Assembly (NCBI GenBank): GCA_011330835.1
Contig: DRPO01000356.1
Location: 1 to 8,346, forward strand
Length of the DNA stretch: 8,346 nucleotides
Direction of reading: 5' to 3'
From: Gammaproteobacteria bacterium
GTDB lineage: Bacteria; Pseudomonadota; Gammaproteobacteria; UWMA-0217
The notes below the pieces were generated by a model that saw only the letters and a program-made list of their open reading frames with translations, had not been told where the DNA came from and made no database searches. The position numbers were made by a program, and so were the translations under genes. The number at the start of each line of letters is the position of its first letter. The stretch's first letter is position 1. Positions 5,897 through 8,346 of this stretch are shown piece by piece.

Positions 5897-6508
5897 TTAT
5901 CCGGCCTCCCGCCAGTAGCGAATCAGCAGATAGCCGAAGAGCATTCCGCCCAGGTGCGCGAAATGCGCGACGCCGGCTTCGGTGCCGGTTACGCCGGCCC
6001 ACAGTTCGATGGCGCCGTAGAGCAGTACGAAATACTTGGCGCGTATCGGGATGGGAGGGATCAGCAGCACCAGCATCTGGTTGGGGAAGGTCAGGCCGAA
6101 GGCGAGCAGGACGCCGAAGATTCCGCCGGAGGCGCCGATGGTGGGGTAGGCCATTCCGGTGCGCGCGCCGATGCTGGCGATGGTGAGTTGAACGAGTCCC
6201 GCGCCAATTACGCAGACGAAGTAATAAGTCAGAAAGCGCCGTGATCCCCAGACTCTTTCCATGGGTGCGCCGAACAGCCACAGCGCGTACATGTTGAACC
6301 CGATGTGCATCAGGCCGCCGTGCAGAAAGGAGTAGGTCACCAGTTGCCAGGGATGAAACGGCAGCGCCAGTCCCAGCGCTTGAGCCTGGGGGGCGATGGG
6401 CCACAGGGCGAACTGGGCGATCAGCGGTTCGGCCGAGGTCAATTCCAGCAGAAATACCAGGCCGTTGGCGATCAACAGGGCTTTGACCACCGGGGTCATT
6501 GGGTTCAT
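5897..6508 (-). CDS. Rhomboid family intramembrane serine protease
   Basis: A 203-residue six-span inner-membrane protein of the rhomboid family, which cleaves transmembrane segments of substrate proteins within the bilayer. The catalytic serine is S127 in GASGG (125-129), and the partner histidine is H185 in AHLGG near the C-terminus. The second span has the conserved H63/H68/N72 pattern (HGGLMHIGFN), which corresponds to the oxyanion-supporting His/Asn of GlpG. The protein therefore looks active. There is no extra cytoplasmic domain as in E. coli GlpG; it is a minimal core rhomboid. Its ATG overlaps the stop of the upstream CysZ-like gene (ATGA), with GAGG seven bases before it. It is the last gene of the secD-secF string. 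Substrate is unknown. Confidence 0.93.
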   Translation of the reverse strand: MNPMTPVVKALLIANGLVFLLELTSAEPLIAQFALWPIAPQAQALGLALPFHPWQLVTYSFLHGGLMHIGFNMYALWLFGAPMERVWGSRRFLTYYFVCVIGAGLVQLTIASIGARTGMAYPTIGASGGIFGVLLAFGLTFPNQMLVLLIPPIPIRAKYFVLLYGAIELWAGVTGTEAGVAHFAHLGGMLFGYLLIRYWREAG

Positions 6509-7263
6509 GAAGTCGCCTCTTGGCTCAGGGCCGGTGACGTTTCAGACCGAAGTCGTTCGGTCCACATGAGGGTGGCGCCGATCACGCCCACCGGCATGGC
6601 GAAGAAGTTGAGCACCGGGATCAGCGTCATCGCCAGCATGGCGCTGCCGAATCCCCAGGCCAGCCAGCGATGGCGCTTGAGCAGGGCGCGTTGGCGTCCG
6701 AAGCCATGGCCGTGGTTGCCCATGGGACAGTCGATATATTCCAGCGTGAACATCCAGGCGCTGAAGGCGAACCACAGAAACGGCGCCGCCGCGTTGACGC
6801 CGGGAATCACGAACAGCAGCAACAGCGGGAGGCTCCAGAGCGCGAGGTAGAGCAGTTTTCGCAGTTCGGAAAAAACGGACTTTGCCGCTTCTCCCGCCAG
6901 CGCGGTCAGGCCGGCTCTCCCTTCGGGCGTCTCGCCGCCCTGCAGCGCTTCGACCTTTTCCGCCAGCAGTGAATTGAAGGGCGCGCCGATCAGGTTGGCC
7001 AGCAAGGTAAAGGTATAGAAGACAACCAGCAGTATCGCCACCGAAAACAACGGCGCGATAAGCCAGGTCAGCCACTGTAGCCACCCGGGCAGACCGCCGA
7101 GCACATGATCTTCCAGCAGGCGCCATCCCCACCAGGCCGCCGCGGCGAACAGCAGGGTATTGATCAGCAGCGGGATGGCGATGAAGCGCCGCAATCCGGG
7201 ACGCCGTAACAGCGCGAAACCCCGCAAGACGTAACGAACGCCAGCGAGGAATTCGGCGATCAT
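6505..7263 (-). CDS. cysZ: CysZ-like (EI24 domain) membrane protein, possible sulfate transporter
   Basis: A 252-residue integral membrane protein of the CysZ/EI24 family (Pfam EI24-type). CysZ of enteric bacteria takes up sulfate for cysteine synthesis. The N-terminal amphipathic segment and first span, with GFALLRRPGLRRFIAIPLLI (15-34), are typical, followed by long hydrophobic hairpins at about 64-92, 138-175 and 203-230, and a basic C-terminal region. Length matches CysZ. No cysteine-biosynthesis genes are nearby; instead it lies 11 bp after secF and overlaps the rhomboid gene by 4 bp. Sulfate transport is therefore an inference from family only. A short AAAGGT lies close to the ATG (2 bases), a tight spacing, but no better start is seen. 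Confidence 0.82.
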   Translation of the reverse strand: MIAEFLAGVRYVLRGFALLRRPGLRRFIAIPLLINTLLFAAAAWWGWRLLEDHVLGGLPGWLQWLTWLIAPLFSVAILLVVFYTFTLLANLIGAPFNSLLAEKVEALQGGETPEGRAGLTALAGEAAKSVFSELRKLLYLALWSLPLLLLFVIPGVNAAAPFLWFAFSAWMFTLEYIDCPMGNHGHGFGRQRALLKRHRWLAWGFGSAMLAMTLIPVLNFFAMPVGVIGATLMWTERLRSETSPALSQEATS

Positions 7264-7274
7264 CGACCTTTGGC

Positions 7275-8207
7275 TCAGGGCATTTTATCCAGTTCGGAAT
7301 CCCGCGCGGGCGGCAGCAAGTCCTCGCGGCTGACGCCCATCGTCAGCAGCGCGTTGCTGGCCACGTAGATGGAGGAGTAGGTGCCGACGACGATGCCGAC
7401 GATCAGCGCCACGGAGAAGGAGTGAATGATCTTGCCACCGAAAAAGAATAGCGCTAATAGCACCAGCAACGTGGTCAGCGAGGTGATGATGGTGCGTGAC
7501 ACTGTCTGGTTGATCGAGACATTGATGACGTGCTTGGAGTCGCCCTTGCGAATCAGCTTGAAGTTTTCCCGGATGCGGTCGAACACCACGATGGTATCGT
7601 TCAGGGAGTAACCGATAACCGCCAGCACCGCCGCCAGCACGGTCAGGTCGAATTCCATTTGCGTCAGCGCGAAAAAGCCAACGGTGATGATCACGTCGTG
7701 CACCAGTGCGATGACCGCGCCGAACGAGAAGCGGTATTCGAACCGGAAGCTGACATAAATCAGGATGCCGATCAGCGCGTAAAGCATGGCCATGCCGCCT
7801 TCCTCACGCAATTCCTCGCCGATCTGCGGGCCGACGAATTCCACCCGCTTCATCTCCGCCTTGCCGCCGGAGTCGGCTTTCAGCAGGTCGATAATCTCAT
7901 TGCTCACATGGGCCTTGTCCTTGCCCTCTTTCGGCGCGATGCGGATCAGTACTTCCTTGGAGGTTCCGAAATACTGCGCCACCGCGTCTTCATGGCCTGC
8001 TTTTGCCAGTGAGCCTCGGATCTCCTCCAGGTTGACCGGTTCCGGGTAGCCGATCTCGATCACTGTGCCACCGGTAAAGTCGAGGCCCAGATTGAGTCCG
8101 CGTAGCGTGATAAAAATGATCGAGGCGATAATCATGATTCCGGACAGCGCAAATGCGAGCTTGCGCGACCCCATGAAATCGATATTGTCCTTGAACTTGA
8201 TTCTCAT
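7275..8207 (-). CDS. secF: SecF, protein translocase accessory subunit
   Basis: A 310-residue inner-membrane protein that with SecD uses the proton-motive force to help pull and release proteins exported through SecYEG. Expected features are present: a first span (about 18-36), the periplasmic-start motif GLDFTGG (41-47), the P4 periplasmic domain leading to VEFVGPQIGEEL (122-133), ALVHDV (167-172), the highly conserved AVIGYSLNDTIVVFDRIREN (196-215) containing the proton-path residues, and the last spans with GTYSSIYVAS (275-284). Length is normal. GAGGAA (8214-8219), overlapping the secD stop codon, lies 6 bases before the ATG. This couples secF translation to the end of secD. Confidence 0.97.
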   Translation of the reverse strand: MRIKFKDNIDFMGSRKLAFALSGIMIIASIIFITLRGLNLGLDFTGGTVIEIGYPEPVNLEEIRGSLAKAGHEDAVAQYFGTSKEVLIRIAPKEGKDKAHVSNEIIDLLKADSGGKAEMKRVEFVGPQIGEELREEGGMAMLYALIGILIYVSFRFEYRFSFGAVIALVHDVIITVGFFALTQMEFDLTVLAAVLAVIGYSLNDTIVVFDRIRENFKLIRKGDSKHVINVSINQTVSRTIITSLTTLLVLLALFFFGGKIIHSFSVALIVGIVVGTYSSIYVASNALLTMGVSREDLLPPARDSELDKMP

Positions 8208-8217
8208 GATGATTTCC

Positions 8218-8346
8218 TCAGATCGACAGTGATTTGAGCCGCGGCTTGCCGCCGTAAATCAGGTTGATAATGGCGCGGGTGCCCATGATGGCGGTGAACA
8301 TCGAGAACAGCACGCCGATGCTCAGCGTCACCGCGAAACCCTTGAT
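8218..8346 (-). CDS. secD: SecD, protein translocase accessory subunit (C-terminal end only)
   Basis: Only the last 42 codons are in the window; the gene continues past the right edge. The frame reads the last SecD membrane span, including GFAVTLSIGVLFSMFTAIMG, followed by TRAIINLIYGG and the basic terminus KPRLKSLSI. These are the standard end of SecD in gammaproteobacteria, and the gene sits ten bases before secF. Together they form the usual secDF pair. yajC and tgt would be expected further upstream of secD, outside this view. Confidence 0.93.
   Translation of the reverse strand: MKGFAVTLSIGVLFSMFTAIMGTRAIINLIYGGKPRLKSLSI

Noticed and set aside
5791..6244. Plus-strand open frames over the TA promoter and the rhomboid 3' end
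   Set aside because: Arg-rich or low-complexity translations antisense to the rhomboid gene; no ribosome site or family match.
6520..7281. Twelve-base direct repeat TTGGCTCAGGGC before the rhomboid and cysZ starts (6520-6531 and 7270-7281)
   Set aside because: Short, in GC-rich coding or start regions, and without target-site or mobile-element structure; probably chance, although both copies lie close to Shine-Dalgarno sites.
7530..8012. Plus-strand open frame opposite secF
   Set aside because: Gln/His/Asp-rich composition without a recognisable fold, fully antisense to well-conserved SecF.

Overview
The window looks like a gammaproteobacterial-type chromosome. This rests on GC-rich coding sequence, Shine-Dalgarno starts, a split secD/secF pair, a CysZ-like protein and a nitrous-oxide-reductase (nos) maturation cluster. 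I infer a Gram-negative denitrifier or N2O-respiring bacterium; genus is not determinable by eye. No rRNA, tRNA, CRISPR array or insertion sequence was recognised.

Region 1 (1-4808, + strand) is a nos accessory operon in the order nosD (5' end off the window), nosG, nosH, nosF, nosL, nosY. NosD, NosF and NosY are the periplasmic beta-helix protein, ATPase and permease of the ABC system needed to mature the CuZ centre of N2O reductase NosZ. NosL is the lipoprotein copper chaperone. NosG and NosH are NapG/NapH-like iron-sulfur proteins thought to feed electrons from the quinol pool towards NosZ. NosG/NosH and NosL/NosY overlap by 4 bp, and nosF/nosL by 8 bp. The presence of G and H recalls the clade II ('atypical') nos clusters, but no cytochrome c genes lie between G and H, and nosL sits between F and Y. 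nosZ is not in the window and would be expected upstream.

Region 2 (about 4854-5830, - strand) is a lower-GC patch (hand counts of 35-47% in four of the five 60-base lines sampled, 57% in the one nearest nosY, against about 60-75% in the flanks). Read in its own direction it has a PIN-domain (VapC-like) toxin gene first, then a Phd/YefM-type antitoxin joined by an ATGA overlap, then a short YgiT/MqsA-like zinc-finger antitoxin that lacks its first CxxC knuckle and may be decayed. A candidate promoter with a perfect 12-bp palindrome precedes the toxin gene. This looks like an acquired toxin-antitoxin insert between two housekeeping or respiratory modules.

Region 3 (5897-8346, - strand) is a tight gene string secD (C-terminal 42 codons only), secF, a CysZ/EI24-family membrane protein and a rhomboid intramembrane serine protease, with junctions of -4 to 11 bp. 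SecDF uses the proton-motive force to assist Sec export. The CysZ-like and rhomboid proteins are co-transcribed membrane proteins with no proven link to export.

I found no clearly new biological system. The items most worth checking are the unusual nos gene order, the toxin-first TA pair with its candidate operator, and the apparently frameshifted YgiT remnant.
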